DNA of 64,000 bases from Inquilinus sp. Marseille-Q2685 (GCF_916619195.1 NZ_CAKAKL010000002.1:560001-624000); one strand, 5' to 3'. Counted from the stretch's first letter, positions 54,468 through 63,803 are shown. The notes: generated by a model from the letters alone, not told the origin. Numbers and translations are program-made.

Positions 54468-54570
54468 GGACGGCGGGAGACCTCGGACGGCCCGAGATCA
54501 TCCGCCCGGGCGCCCTGACAACGCACAGATCGGACGATTGATCCGCCGGAACCGGCGATTCGCAAGCCTC

Positions 54571-55458
54571 CTATCCGATCAGGCGCTGGGCGATGCGGGC
54601 CAGCGGCTTGTGCCCCGCCACGGCCGCCCGCACCCTTCCGGCCACGGTCCAGGCGGACGGGACCGGATCGGGATCCATCAGGATCTCGGGCCGGCCGTCA
54701 TGCGGCAGCGACAGCAGCCGCGCGAAGGGCTCGCCGGACCGGATCTCGTCCTCGGTCCATTGCATCCAGGCGTAACGGCGGAACACCGGCTCGCGGTCCG
54801 GGTAGATCGGATCGTCGACCTCGAGGCCGCGCCGCATCAGCTCGCCGCAATTGATGTGCGGTCCGCAATAGAAGGCCGGGACACCATGGATCAGCGACTT
54901 GATCGCGACCGTGCTGGTCCAGGTCAGCGTCGCGAAGGCCTCGTCCAGCTGCCGGTCCAGCGGCGTCTCGGTGAACCGGGTCCGCCGCACCACCCTGCGG
55001 CTGGTCCTGGGCGCGACGCTCTGCGCCCAGCCGGGCGGCATGGCGCGGGGGTCGAGATTGATCCCCTTCGGCCGCTGCTCCACCACCAGGATGCTGTCGC
55101 CGTCGCGCCGCCAGTCGCGCAGCGGCACGCCCCACGAGTCCCAGCGCCTGCCGTCGCCGGCGGGAAAGTCGCCGGTGCCGTTCCAGCCGTGCAGCGCGAG
55201 CTGGAAGTACTTCCGGCCCTGGATCGGGGACAGCCAGCCGTTCTCGCCGATGATCGCCCGCCCCCCCGCCGCCCGGATCTGGCGATAGATATCGCTGCGG
55301 AAGGTGCCGCGGAACGGCGCCCAGAGGATCGCGATGTCGTCCGGCTCGAACCGGGTCGGCGTGCTCATATGGACCGTGCCGAGGCGCGCCGCGCCTTCGG
55401 CGAGCGCCGCCCCGGGCTTGCCGATCGACACGCCCCAGAAGACAAAAATTCTAGCCAT
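54571..55458 (-). CDS. Uncharacterised envelope-cluster protein, family A (copy 3)
   Basis: A 295-residue, more divergent member of the same family. GGRAIIGENGWLSPIQGRKYF, LHGWNGTGDFPAGDG, WTSTVAIKSLIHGVPAFYCG and PVFRRYAWMQWTEDEIRSGE align with the other two copies. The ATG at 55458 overlaps the end of the glycosyltransferase gene by 8 bases, indicating coupling. Shared motifs with the KpsS-like group are suggestive of a glycosyltransferase acting on a surface glycan. Confidence 0.7.
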   Translation of the reverse strand: MARIFVFWGVSIGKPGAALAEGAARLGTVHMSTPTRFEPDDIAILWAPFRGTFRSDIYRQIRAAGGRAIIGENGWLSPIQGRKYFQLALHGWNGTGDFPAGDGRRWDSWGVPLRDWRRDGDSILVVEQRPKGINLDPRAMPPGWAQSVAPRTSRRVVRRTRFTETPLDRQLDEAFATLTWTSTVAIKSLIHGVPAFYCGPHINCGELMRRGLEVDDPIYPDREPVFRRYAWMQWTEDEIRSGEPFARLLSLPHDGRPEILMDPDPVPSAWTVAGRVRAAVAGHKPLARIAQRLIG

Positions 55459-56383
55459 GCGTGCCGTCGCCGCGAGCCTCGGCATAGATGGCATGGGGCT
55501 GCTCGAGGTCGAGCGCGTAGTTCGCTTCGAGCGCCGAGGCCGCGCGGGAGAAGGCCGCCCCCTCCTTCAGCGCGCCCTTCGCCGACCAGATGAAGCTGTT
55601 CTCGCCGAACGCGACGTCGACGAGGCCGGCCGGCATGTGCTGCCACCGGATCCGCGGCTTGAGCCGCCGGCGGATGACATAGAGGTAGTAGATCACCGGC
55701 TGGTCGATATGGTCGCTGGGCCGCATGTGCAGCGCCTGCCATACGGCGGATGCCAGCTTCTCGCAGAAGCCGAGCGCCTCCTTGGAATGGCTGACGCCGA
55801 CGGCGCCGGCCATCACCCGGCGCCAGACCCGGCGCTCGCCCAGCCGGAAATGCAGCGTCACGTCGGCCCGCTCGATCATCCTGAAGACTTGGCCCAGCGG
55901 CCGGCGGACGATGCCGTCGATGTCGACGCACAGGATCGGCGCCTTGCAGGCCAGCAGCAGATGATGCAGGACCAGGAACCGCGCCGCCGAGAAATAGACC
56001 GGCCCGGGCAGCGACAGCCGCCGGTAGGAATCGTCCTCCCATGTGAAGGACAGCCTCACATGGCACATCGACCGGCGCATCCGGTCGATGTGGTCGAGGG
56101 TTTCCTGGCTGGGGCCGTACAGATGGATATGGATGTGCAGCGGTTCGGCCAGCTGCTCGGCGGACAGGAGGAAGCTCGATGCAAATTTCTTGTAATAGCC
56201 GTCGTCACAGCCGCAGAACAGGACCCCCGGCGTCCCCATGTCCGGCGTATTGCCGCGAATTCTCAATCGATAGTCCTTCACGGCGGCTTTCGCCGGCGAG
56301 TCGGTCAAATTCTCCAGAAGAACAGAGAAGGACAATCGTCTTAAGAACCATCGGGACAATCTCTTGAGTGAATGACCGCTCAT
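55451..56383 (-). CDS. Glycosyltransferase, GT8-like
   Basis: A 310-residue protein. VLFCGCDDGYYKKFASSFLLS opens the Rossmann-like domain, and APILCVDIDGIVRRPLGQVF carries a D-x-D motif as in GT8 enzymes. SDHIDQPVIYYLYVIRRRL is a conserved acceptor-side region. The ATG at 56383 is chosen as the longer frame lacks a family-like N-terminus. It is the first gene of the coupled run leading into family A copy 3. Confidence 0.72.
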   Translation of the reverse strand: MSGHSLKRLSRWFLRRLSFSVLLENLTDSPAKAAVKDYRLRIRGNTPDMGTPGVLFCGCDDGYYKKFASSFLLSAEQLAEPLHIHIHLYGPSQETLDHIDRMRRSMCHVRLSFTWEDDSYRRLSLPGPVYFSAARFLVLHHLLLACKAPILCVDIDGIVRRPLGQVFRMIERADVTLHFRLGERRVWRRVMAGAVGVSHSKEALGFCEKLASAVWQALHMRPSDHIDQPVIYYLYVIRRRLKPRIRWQHMPAGLVDVAFGENSFIWSAKGALKEGAAFSRAASALEANYALDLEQPHAIYAEARGDGTHG

Positions 56384-56639
56384 GACGTCTTGCCCGAAAT
56401 CCCATTTCCTTTGACGCGGCGGCGATCGTCTGTCACCTCCCGCTGCGGGTGCACCCCTCACCGGCGGGCTTGCGGGACGAGAAATACCACACTGCGCCCG
56501 GCATCACATCCGCTTTGCGCCCCGCCGCCCGCACCGCACTTTGTGGCCCAACAGAAGGGCACGAAGATGGCAGGGCCAAGAACGTCATACGGTCTCCGCG
56601 GCAGCGCCGCCCATCCCGCAACCACCGGCGTCTTCCGGA

Positions 56640-57515
56640 TCAGCCGGATTCGCGCCAATACGCCTCCTGCCGCTCCATGACCAGGTCTGCGACACGGCTC
56701 CTGCCGTGATCCTTCCGTCCGCCCTTGAGGTGGTCCATGAACCGGCCGAGGCGGGAGTTGATCAGCACATGCGGGACCTTGAGGCCGAGGCCTTCGGCGA
56801 TGTCGTAGGACCTGTGGCCCCGGCGCTCGGTCTGCTTGCGGACGAGATCGAACAGGTAGGAGTCGTGGAACTCGTATTCGCGGAACATCTCGTCCCGGAC
56901 GTAGAGCTGCTCGAATTCCGCGAGCATCTTGCGCGTCGCCGGATGGCTCAGATTATAGGCGACGAAGCCGCATTCGGAGTGGATGCGGCGGCGCAGATAG
57001 CCGACGAAGCAGTCGGCCGGAACGAACCCCTCGATCTCCTCCCGGCTCACATCGGCGAAGAAGCGGGTATCGGCGTCGATCCAGATCAGCACGTCGACGT
57101 CCGAGGCCGCGGCGGCGTGGAAGATCGCGAAGCTCTTATGCGCGAACCGCACCGCATTCCAGCGGTAGCCTTCCCCCCAGCGCTTCTCGCCGAGCTTGAA
57201 GCGCAGCCGCGCCAGATCATAGCTCAGCCGGAAGCGCGGCCGTCGCGTCAGCCCATGGGCCAGCGGGTTGTCGGCGTGGCGACGCTTGAACGCGGCCAAT
57301 TCAGGCGAGCTGTCGATCAGGTCGCGCACCACGATCCGGCCGCCGGGAAGCCTGGGCGCGAAGCCTTCGCAATACAGCAGCAGCGGCACCTCGACCGGCC
57401 AGTGGCGATCGAAGCTCTCGACCATGCGCCGCCCATAGGCTTCATATCCTGCGGCGTTGCAGGTCGTGACCACAGCGAACCTGCGCCCTTGCCCCCTGGC
57501 AGGCCGAAAAGTCAT
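56640..57515 (-). CDS. Putative glycosyltransferase (GT-A type)
   Basis: A 291-residue protein. AVVTTCNAAGYEAYGRRMVESF is followed by a D-x-D motif in VLIWIDADTRFFADV, and ECGFVAYNLSHPATRKML and EFHDSYLFDLVRKQ mark the active-site side. It looks like a nucleotide-sugar transferase without membrane segments. The ATG at 57515 is preceded only by a weak AAAGAAA site. About 256 bp without a gene separate it from the GT8-like gene downstream. Confidence 0.68.
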   Translation of the reverse strand: MTFRPARGQGRRFAVVTTCNAAGYEAYGRRMVESFDRHWPVEVPLLLYCEGFAPRLPGGRIVVRDLIDSSPELAAFKRRHADNPLAHGLTRRPRFRLSYDLARLRFKLGEKRWGEGYRWNAVRFAHKSFAIFHAAAASDVDVLIWIDADTRFFADVSREEIEGFVPADCFVGYLRRRIHSECGFVAYNLSHPATRKMLAEFEQLYVRDEMFREYEFHDSYLFDLVRKQTERRGHRSYDIAEGLGLKVPHVLINSRLGRFMDHLKGGRKDHGRSRVADLVMERQEAYWRESG

Positions 57516-57728
57516 CACGTGCGTTTCTTTATAAGAACATCCCCGGTTGGCGGCGAGCATAAAGGGTTCCACAAGTATCGGCGATATCAATTTTTGGCCG
57601 GTACCCTTAGACGATCGAAGTGTCGAACGGCCCGCCATCCCGCGAGAAAACGCGGGCCGACGGACGCGCCAGCCCTCCTCCGAAAACGTTCCCATGATCC
57701 GCGGCACGAGCAGGACTCGTCGCCGGCC

Positions 57729-58475
57729 TCACCCGCGGAGGGGCCTCGGCGTCGCCAGGACCGCGTCGTAGTCGGCCCGCTCCAGCCCCATCACCGCGCC
57801 GCCGCGGCCGGCGTTGCGCAGGATCCGGCCATCCGCCTCGAAGGCCCGGCGCAGGAGGCCGAACTCCTGCCGATAGATCTCGTCCTCGGGGCGGGCATAC
57901 TGGTTCGTCTCGCTCTGCCCCGCCGCGTAGAAATAGGTGGTGGCCTGGGCGTAGTCGAGGTCGACGCCGAGGATGTAGGCCTCGGCGAACCCCATGTACC
58001 AGGCGATCTGGGCGGCGAACAGGATCACGGTCGAATCGTTGCCCAGCCCCTGCCAGGGGTGATGCCGGAAGCCCTGCTTGCGCAGGCCGCCACGATAGCT
58101 GGGGAAGGTCACCACCCGGTCCGCCGGCGGCCGGAATTCCGGCCGGGCGGCGATGGTGTCGCGCACCAGATAGGTCTCGACCGGCAGGGTCGAGACATCC
58201 GCCTTGATCCGGTCCCAGCCGCGCAGATCGCTGAGCACGTAATAGGGAATCGGCGCCGGCAGCCCGTGCTCCAGCGCCTTGTAGCCCTTCTTGACCACGA
58301 AGAACTGCTCGCCGGCCAGCTTCGACAGGTCGAAGTCGAGCAGCGACGGCGCGTTGCCGAGCAGGAAGCAGCGCTGGCCGCGATGGCGGTCCTTCAGCTG
58401 CATGATCCGGCGGGTGCGGCCGGGCGCGGCCAGGGCCCCGGCCAGGGCGTAGGTCTTGGCGAGCAGCGGCAGCAT
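57729..58475 (-). CDS. DUF115/MptE-like protein
   Basis: A 248-residue protein with the DUF115 opening RHRGQRCFLLGNAPSLLDFDLS, LGNDSTVILFAAQIAWYMGF and YILGVDLDYA. Related proteins are found in flagellin glycosylation and polysaccharide loci (Maf-like) as well as in the archaeal MptE pyrophosphokinase. Here the context favours glycan assembly, perhaps a nonulosonate or other sugar transferase. It starts 9 bp after the GT4 gene. Confidence 0.72.
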   Translation of the reverse strand: MLPLLAKTYALAGALAAPGRTRRIMQLKDRHRGQRCFLLGNAPSLLDFDLSKLAGEQFFVVKKGYKALEHGLPAPIPYYVLSDLRGWDRIKADVSTLPVETYLVRDTIAARPEFRPPADRVVTFPSYRGGLRKQGFRHHPWQGLGNDSTVILFAAQIAWYMGFAEAYILGVDLDYAQATTYFYAAGQSETNQYARPEDEIYRQEFGLLRRAFEADGRILRNAGRGGAVMGLERADYDAVLATPRPLRG

Positions 58476-58484
58476 CGCGATCCC

Positions 58485-59699
58485 TCAAACCTCCGCCGCG
58501 GCAGGGGTGCCCAGCAGCTCCCGGTACACCGCCAGGGTCGAGCCGGTCATCGCCTCCCGGGTGTAGTGCGTCGCGACCGTCGCGATCGCACGCTCCGCCA
58601 TCCATTCCCGCTCCTCGGGCGACAGCGACAGGGCGCGGTCGATCGCCGCCGCCAGGGCATCGGGATCGCCGGGCGGCACCAGCCAGCCGGTCTCGCCCTC
58701 GGCCACCACCTCGGGCGGGGCGCCGATATTGGTCGCGATCACGGGCCGGCCCAGCGCCATCGCCTCCACCACCACCCGGCCGAAGCCTTCGGGATCGGTC
58801 GAGGCGTGCACCACGACGTCGGACAGCATGTAGGCGGCCGGCATGTCGTCGCAATGGTCGACCAGCTGCACCACGCCGTTCAGCCCCTTCGCCGCGATCC
58901 TGTCGATCAGCTCCTGCCGGTAGCCGCTGCGGCCCTGGTCGCTGCCGACGATCAGGCAGCACAGGTCGTGCCGGCCGAGCCGGGCCAGCGCGTCGATCAC
59001 CACGGTCTGGCCCTTCCACCGGGTCAGCCGCCCCGGCATCAGCACTACCGGCCGGTCGTCCGGCGCCCGCCAGGCGCGGGCCAGCTTGATCATCCGCTCG
59101 GCCGAGACCGCCTCGATCGCGAATTGCCGCAGGTCGACGCCGCGCGGAATGGTGCGGATCCGCGCCGGGTCGGCGCCATAGCTGTCGACGATGTAGCGCG
59201 CGACATAGTCGGAGATGGCGATCACCCGGTCGCCGCGCACCATGATCGAGTTGTACAGCCGCTTGGCGGCGTTGTGCTGGTTGTAGGGCGCGTGCACGGT
59301 GGTGACGAAGGGGACGCCCAGGCGCCGGCAGGCGGCGTGGGCGCTCCAGGCCGGGGCGCGGCTGCGGGCATGCACCAGGTCGACGCCGCGGTCGCGGATC
59401 ACCGCCTCGAGCCGGCGGATGTTGCGCCAGATCGTGACCGGGTTCTTGCCGACGAGCGGCAGGGCGATGTGCTCCGCCCCGGTCCGCGCCAGATCGCGCA
59501 GCATGGCGCCGCCGGCCGAGGCCACCAGCGCCCTGCCCCCCGCCGCCTCGATCGCCGCGGCGACGTCGACGCAGCCGCGCTCCGCCCCGCCGGTGCCGAG
59601 CGCCGGCAGCACCTGCAGGATGGTGCGTCCGCGCAGGTCGACCGGGGCGGTCGGCGATGCGTCGGTCGCGGCGTCGGGCGGGAGAAGATGAGCGGTCAC
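58485..59699 (-). CDS. Glycosyltransferase family 4
   Basis: A 404-residue GT-B enzyme. The N-terminal domain has ILQVLPALGTGGAERG and DLVHARSRAPAWSAH; the C-terminal domain has VVLMPGRLTRWKGQ, and the donor-site E-x7-E motif in DPEGFGRVVVEAMALGRPVIA. It transfers a sugar from an NDP donor during glycan assembly. The GTG at 59699 is the only start in frame near the domain; no strong Shine-Dalgarno. It leads the minus-strand polysaccharide run. Confidence 0.9.
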   Translation of the reverse strand: MTAHLLPPDAATDASPTAPVDLRGRTILQVLPALGTGGAERGCVDVAAAIEAAGGRALVASAGGAMLRDLARTGAEHIALPLVGKNPVTIWRNIRRLEAVIRDRGVDLVHARSRAPAWSAHAACRRLGVPFVTTVHAPYNQHNAAKRLYNSIMVRGDRVIAISDYVARYIVDSYGADPARIRTIPRGVDLRQFAIEAVSAERMIKLARAWRAPDDRPVVLMPGRLTRWKGQTVVIDALARLGRHDLCCLIVGSDQGRSGYRQELIDRIAAKGLNGVVQLVDHCDDMPAAYMLSDVVVHASTDPEGFGRVVVEAMALGRPVIATNIGAPPEVVAEGETGWLVPPGDPDALAAAIDRALSLSPEEREWMAERAIATVATHYTREAMTGSTLAVYRELLGTPAAAEV

Positions 59700-59772
59700 G
59701 GGTTACGAAAGGTCCGGTCGAAACGGGCGCGCACCCTACATCAGCGGCGAGGGGCGCGCCATTGCCGCAATA

Positions 59773-60555
59773 TCAGGGCTTTCCCCACCGGAGCGACATG
59801 CAGGACAGGCCGGCGTCGAGCTTGCCGGTCTCCTCGACCTGCAGCGGCACCACGCGATAGCCGAGCCGGCCGAGCGCCTCGATGGTGCGGGGGAAGCCGG
59901 CGCCGACCAGGACCACGTCGTTGACCCTGAGGGCGTTGGCGGCCGCCTCCTCCCCCTCGGGCACGCGCACCACGCGCATGCCGGGGAAGAAGCCGGCCAG
60001 GGCTTCGGTCGCCAGAACGGTCTCGCCGTCGAGCAGCGAGCAGGAGGTCTTGAAGTGCAGCACGCCGGGCGGCGGCGTCACGATCTCCGCCTTGCGGCCG
60101 AGCTCGGCCAGGAGGGCCGCCAGGGCGCCGGCGCCGCGGGCATCGGTGCGGGCGGACAGGCCGATCATCACGGCGCGCGTCGTCACCAGCACGTCGCCGC
60201 CCTCGGCGAAGCCGGCCTCCAGCGCCAGCACCCGTTCGAAGCGGGCGGCCAGGGCCGGGGCGATCTCCGCCGCCTCGCCCAACCGCGACGGCGCGCCGGG
60301 GCGCAGCAGGATGGCGCCTTCGGGGAAGGTCAGCGCCGGGTCCTCGACGAAGACGGAATCGGGGAAGGCATCGAGCGGCGGCAGCACCTCGACCGCCACG
60401 CCCGCCTGCTCCAGCGCCGCGACATAGGCGGCGTGCTCGGCCCGGAACCGGGCGATGTCCGGCGTCCCCCGGTCGACGGCGCGCAGCCCGTCCACCGCGG
60501 ACCCGGCGGGCTGGCGCGCCAGGGCGCGATCGAACCGGAACACCTCGGCCATCAT
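59773..60555 (-). CDS. Dimethylarginine dimethylaminohydrolase-like amidinotransferase
   Basis: A 260-residue DDAH-type enzyme of the guanidino-modifying superfamily. FPDSVFVEDPALTF holds the substrate Asp/Glu, PGVLHFKTSCSLLD the catalytic His (about 167), and DAGLSCMSLRW the nucleophilic Cys (252). It hydrolyses N-methylated arginine, or arginine itself, to citrulline. The start (ATG ATG at 60552-60555) follows GGGAGAAA. It is transcribed away from the tRNA gene. Confidence 0.88.
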   Translation of the reverse strand: MMAEVFRFDRALARQPAGSAVDGLRAVDRGTPDIARFRAEHAAYVAALEQAGVAVEVLPPLDAFPDSVFVEDPALTFPEGAILLRPGAPSRLGEAAEIAPALAARFERVLALEAGFAEGGDVLVTTRAVMIGLSARTDARGAGALAALLAELGRKAEIVTPPPGVLHFKTSCSLLDGETVLATEALAGFFPGMRVVRVPEGEEAAANALRVNDVVLVGAGFPRTIEALGRLGYRVVPLQVEETGKLDAGLSCMSLRWGKP

Positions 60556-60693
60556 TTTCTCCCGGTTTCCCTGTTTTGCGGGGCAGACTCTATCGCGTGG
60601 TTCGATGAGCTGCCATGCCCGAAACCTCGTGCATTTCACGCAAACGGCCGCTTGCCGAGCCCGACCCTCATCGCTATTGTCGGCGCCTCCAGC

Positions 60694-60786
60694 GGAGGGG
60701 TGGCCGAGTGGTTGAAGGCGCTCGCCTGGAAAGCGGGTATACGGTGTTGAGCCGTATCGAGGGTTCGAATCCCTTCCCCTCCGCCA
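60694..60786 (+). tRNA. tRNA-Ser (anticodon GGA)
   Basis: Acceptor GGAGGGG (60694-60700) pairs with CCCCTCC (60776-60782), followed by G and encoded CCA. The D arm is TGGCCGAGTGGTTGAAGGCG, the anticodon loop is CTGGAAA (anticodon GGA, reading UCC and UCU), the variable arm TATACGGTGTTGAGCCGTAT is long as in tRNA-Ser, and the T loop is GGTTCGAATCC. Confidence 0.97.
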
Positions 60787-60849
60787 TCCTGCGGCTTCGG
60801 GTGGCAGGCCATCTGTAGAGAGGCCGGGCGAAGATCAGCGCCGTCCGCT

Positions 60850-61173
60850 CTACACCGCAGCCCCGACCCGCACCGTCCGGAGCGCCCTCGACCAGGCGAC
60901 GACCTCCCTGAGCATCGCGGCCAGCGCCGCCTCCTGTTCGGCCGAGGGCGACCATGCCTCGGGATCGGTGAAGAGCGCCCGGCCGGAGTATTTCGAGAGC
61001 AGCACCTGCGTCCGGACCGTCGCCACCTTCACCTCGGCGAGCACGGGGCGGAGCTGTTCGCCCGCCCTCGCCGTGCCGAGCCCGCCATGGCCGACGAAGC
61101 CCGCCGCCTTCTCGTTCCATTCGCGATAGTGCCACCGGGCGCTTGGAGAGCGAAGTCGACGCTCATCGCCAGA
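60850..61173 (-). pseudogene. Decayed NADPH-dependent FMN reductase (C-terminal remnant)
   Basis: The frame 60850-61281 contains REWNEKAAGFVGHGGLGTAR and QLRPVLAEVKVATVRTQVLL, the C-terminal half of an NAD(P)H-dependent FMN reductase. The N-terminal flavin-binding part (G-S-x-R and Y-N-x-x-Y/P) is missing, and just upstream another frame shows MSVDFAL, like the family's SVDFL-x-REW region, implying a frameshift. Upstream of that nothing recognisable remains. It lies next to the tRNA-Ser gene. Confidence 0.65.
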
Positions 61174-61467
61174 CCCGACGCAGCGCCGCCCCACCGGCCC
61201 GTCCCCGAAGCCGCCGCCTTCCTCCACAACAGAGCGCTGACAAGGTGTCTGCCGATTCGCGTCAGGAAACCTTGCCGTCAATTATAGGATTATTTATCTA
61301 AAAAGGATATTTTGCTTATATTTCATTTTCTTAGTCTAAATGGCAATTATATTTCCCAAACAAGAGTAAAAGAAAATTGGATTTTAAGTATCTCCAGTTC
61401 CTCGTTGAGATATCTCGGCTCCGGTGATCAGAATTTCTCGTTTTTCCGCGTTAACCGGAGACAGATC

Positions 61468-62775
61468 ATGGCGAATTTCACGGGCACTGAAGGCGCAGAT
61501 ATTGTCCCGACACTGCTGATAGGCCCGGTCCAGGCGCTCGGTAACGACACGATCAACGGCTTGGGAGGCGACGACCTGCTCGCCGGCTATTCCGGCAATG
61601 ACGTCATCAGTGGCGGCACCGGCGCAGACGTGATCATCGGCGGCATCCTCAACGTCGTCGGCGGCATCGGCGATATCCAGCTCTCCGGCGTCGACACGGC
61701 TGATTACTCGACGTCCGCTGCCCGTGTGGCCGTCCTGCTGTATGAAACCGGCAACCTCGACATCGATATCCTGGGCATCAATCTGGGCCTGACGGGCGTT
61801 ACCACCGGCCAAGGTGGTGATGCCGAAGGCGACAGCCTGATCGGCATCACCAATCTCACCGGATCGGCCTTTAACGATTACCTGGGCGGCAACAACAACG
61901 AGAACACCCTCGTCGGCGGCGCCGGCAATGATGGTCTGGCCGGCGCCGCGGGAGCCGACGTCCTGGATGGCGGCGCCGGGACCGACATGGCGGACTACCT
62001 GATCTCGAACGCTGCGGTGAATGTCGATTTGGCTGCGGGCACCGCCAGCGGCGGCCATGCCGCAGGCGACACCCTGACCAGCATCGAGAACCTGCGCGGC
62101 TCCGCCTTCAACGACACTTTGACCGGCGATGCCGGCTCCAACCGCCTGTCCGGCGTGGACGGCGCCGATACGCTCGACGGCGGTGCCGGCAACGACCAAC
62201 TGATCGGTGGTGCCGGGGCCGACGTTCTGATCGGCGGAGACGGCTTCGACTCCGCCCTGTACGACAATGCCGCCGCCGGCGTGACCGCCAGCCTGGCCGA
62301 CGCCGCAGGCAACACCGGCGACGCCGCCGGTGACACCTATAGCGGCATCGAGAGCCTCTTCGGCAGCGCCTTCGACGACGTTTTGACCGGGAATGCCGCC
62401 GCCAACTACCTGATCGGCCTGGGCGGCGGCGACACCCTCACCGGCGGGGTCGGTGCAGACCGCCTTGTCGGTGGTGCCGGTGCGGACACCTTCGTCTTCT
62501 CCGCCGTCGCCGACTCCCGGGCCAAGATCGCGTTCGACCTGATCACCGACTTCTCCCAGAGCCAGAACGATCAGATCGACGTGTCGGGCATCACCGGCGG
62601 TTCCGGCAGCTTCATCGGCTCGGCGGCGTTCAGCGGCACAGCCGGCGAGGTCCGCTTCGTGGCGGGAGCCGACGAGACCAACGTCTATATCGACGCCAAC
62701 GGCGATGGCTGGGCCGATGGGCAGATCCGCCTCCTCGGGTCGATCACCCTGACCGCGGGCGACTTCGTGCTCTGA
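61468..62775 (+). CDS. RTX-type calcium-binding protein (type I secretion substrate)
   Basis: 435 residues made mostly of glycine-aspartate nonapeptide repeats (for example GGAGNDGLAGAAGADVLDGG, GGAGNDQLIGGAGADVLIGG) in four or more blocks, each followed by a beta-rich linker (ADYSTSAARVAVLL, ADYLISNAAVNVDL, SALYDNAAAGVTASL). The C-terminus (DTFVFSAVADSRAKIAFDLI, DFSQSQNDQIDVSGI) is the usual secretion-signal type region. It has no catalytic domain. The ATG at 61468 has GGAG upstream. No type I exporter genes are adjacent. Confidence 0.88.
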   Translation: MANFTGTEGADIVPTLLIGPVQALGNDTINGLGGDDLLAGYSGNDVISGGTGADVIIGGILNVVGGIGDIQLSGVDTADYSTSAARVAVLLYETGNLDIDILGINLGLTGVTTGQGGDAEGDSLIGITNLTGSAFNDYLGGNNNENTLVGGAGNDGLAGAAGADVLDGGAGTDMADYLISNAAVNVDLAAGTASGGHAAGDTLTSIENLRGSAFNDTLTGDAGSNRLSGVDGADTLDGGAGNDQLIGGAGADVLIGGDGFDSALYDNAAAGVTASLADAAGNTGDAAGDTYSGIESLFGSAFDDVLTGNAAANYLIGLGGGDTLTGGVGADRLVGGAGADTFVFSAVADSRAKIAFDLITDFSQSQNDQIDVSGITGGSGSFIGSAAFSGTAGEVRFVAGADETNVYIDANGDGWADGQIRLLGSITLTAGDFVL

Positions 62776-62852
62776 ACGATATCCGTGTCGTCAGCAGCCG
62801 ATCGGCAACAGGCATCGTGATCGACCATGACGCCTGTCGCCGTCATCGACCG

Positions 62853-62880
62853 GGCCGGCCCCTCGGGGCCGGCCTCTTTC
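62853..62880 (+). terminator. Intrinsic terminator after the RTX gene
   Basis: GGCCGGCCCC-TC-GGGGCCGGCC is a perfect 10-bp stem followed by TCTTTC. It lies 78 bases after the RTX stop. Confidence 0.75.
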
Positions 62881-62988
62881 GTCGGTGAAGACCGTCACGA
62901 GATCCGCTCCAGCCACATCCGAATCCGGACCATCCGTCGTCGGGCCAGCCTATGATGTCGCCACTCCTCCTCATGACAGGAGGCTGAG

Positions 62989-63459
62989 ATGAGTGATGTC
63001 CGGGACGGCCGCTGCGCCTGCGGATCCATCCGCTACCGTCTGCTCTCGCCGCCGATATTCGTGCATTGCTGCCATTGCCGCGACTGTCAGCGGCAGACCG
63101 GCAGCGCCTTCGTGCTCAACGCCCTGATCGAGGCGGACCGGGTCGAGCTGCTGTCGGGCGAGCCGGAACCCGTCGGCGTGCCGACCGACAGCGGCGAGCC
63201 GCATGTCATCCATCGCTGCCCCGCCTGCCGCACGGCGCTGTGGAGCACCTATGGCGGCCGCACGCAGATCCTCTTCGTCCGCGTCGGCACGCTGGACGAT
63301 CCGGCGGCGCTGCCGCCCAACGTGCACATCTTCACCCGGTCGAAGCTGCCCTGGGTGATCCTGCCGGAGGGGGTGCCCGCCTTCGAGGTCTATTACGACC
63401 TGCAGACGCTCTGGCCCCGAGCCAGCCTAGAACGCCGGCGAGCCGCCCTGGGCGGCTGA
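62989..63459 (+). CDS. GFA/CENP-V family zinc protein
   Basis: A 156-residue protein of the glutathione-dependent formaldehyde-activating (GFA) family. Zinc ligands are visible as RCACG (Cys9, Cys11), HCCHCRDCQRQTGSAF (Cys27-Cys33) and HRCPACRTALWS. Whether it acts on formaldehyde or another glutathione adduct cannot be told. The ATG at 62989 follows AGGAGG. Confidence 0.9.
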   Translation: MSDVRDGRCACGSIRYRLLSPPIFVHCCHCRDCQRQTGSAFVLNALIEADRVELLSGEPEPVGVPTDSGEPHVIHRCPACRTALWSTYGGRTQILFVRVGTLDDPAALPPNVHIFTRSKLPWVILPEGVPAFEVYYDLQTLWPRASLERRRAALGG

Positions 63460-63467
63460 CCACCGCC

Positions 63468-63803
63468 TCAGGCGAAGGCCGGACGGGCGCCCTCGCCGAA
63501 GCCCCGGGGCAGCGCCGCGGCCGCCGGCATCGTGTCCGCCGGCACCGGGGCGAACAGCACGTCCGGGCGGGCCATCGCCCAGGCCTTGTCCTTGGCCAGC
63601 GCCGCCGGCCGGTTGTCGGTGCGGCACAGCATCAGCGCGCCGGACGGGTGCCGCCACAGGTCGAAGCCGAGCAGGTCGGGAAACTCGCGCAGCGCCGCCT
63701 GCAGCATCGCCGCCGTGCCCTCCGCCGCCAGCAGCCGCCGCGACAGGGCGTTGCGGTAGAGCTTCAGGCCATCCCGTTCCCGGACTTCCCGCGTGACCGC
63801 CAT
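63468..63803 (-). CDS. Hypothetical protein, 111 residues
   Basis: No family is recognised. It has a basic N-terminus (MAVTREVRERDGLKLYRNAL), a central LLGFDLWRHPSGALMLCRTD and an Ala/Pro-rich tail. No membrane segment. The ATG at 63803 has GGAGGAG upstream and the gene converges with the GFA gene 8 bp away, which supports it being real. Confidence 0.6.
   Translation of the reverse strand: MAVTREVRERDGLKLYRNALSRRLLAAEGTAAMLQAALREFPDLLGFDLWRHPSGALMLCRTDNRPAALAKDKAWAMARPDVLFAPVPADTMPAAAALPRGFGEGARPAFA

Noticed and set aside
56541-59924. A 1127-codon open frame on the + strand
   Set aside because: It lies opposite three glycosyltransferase-region genes with recognisable motifs and has no domain of its own; its His/Arg-rich composition is that of an antisense frame.
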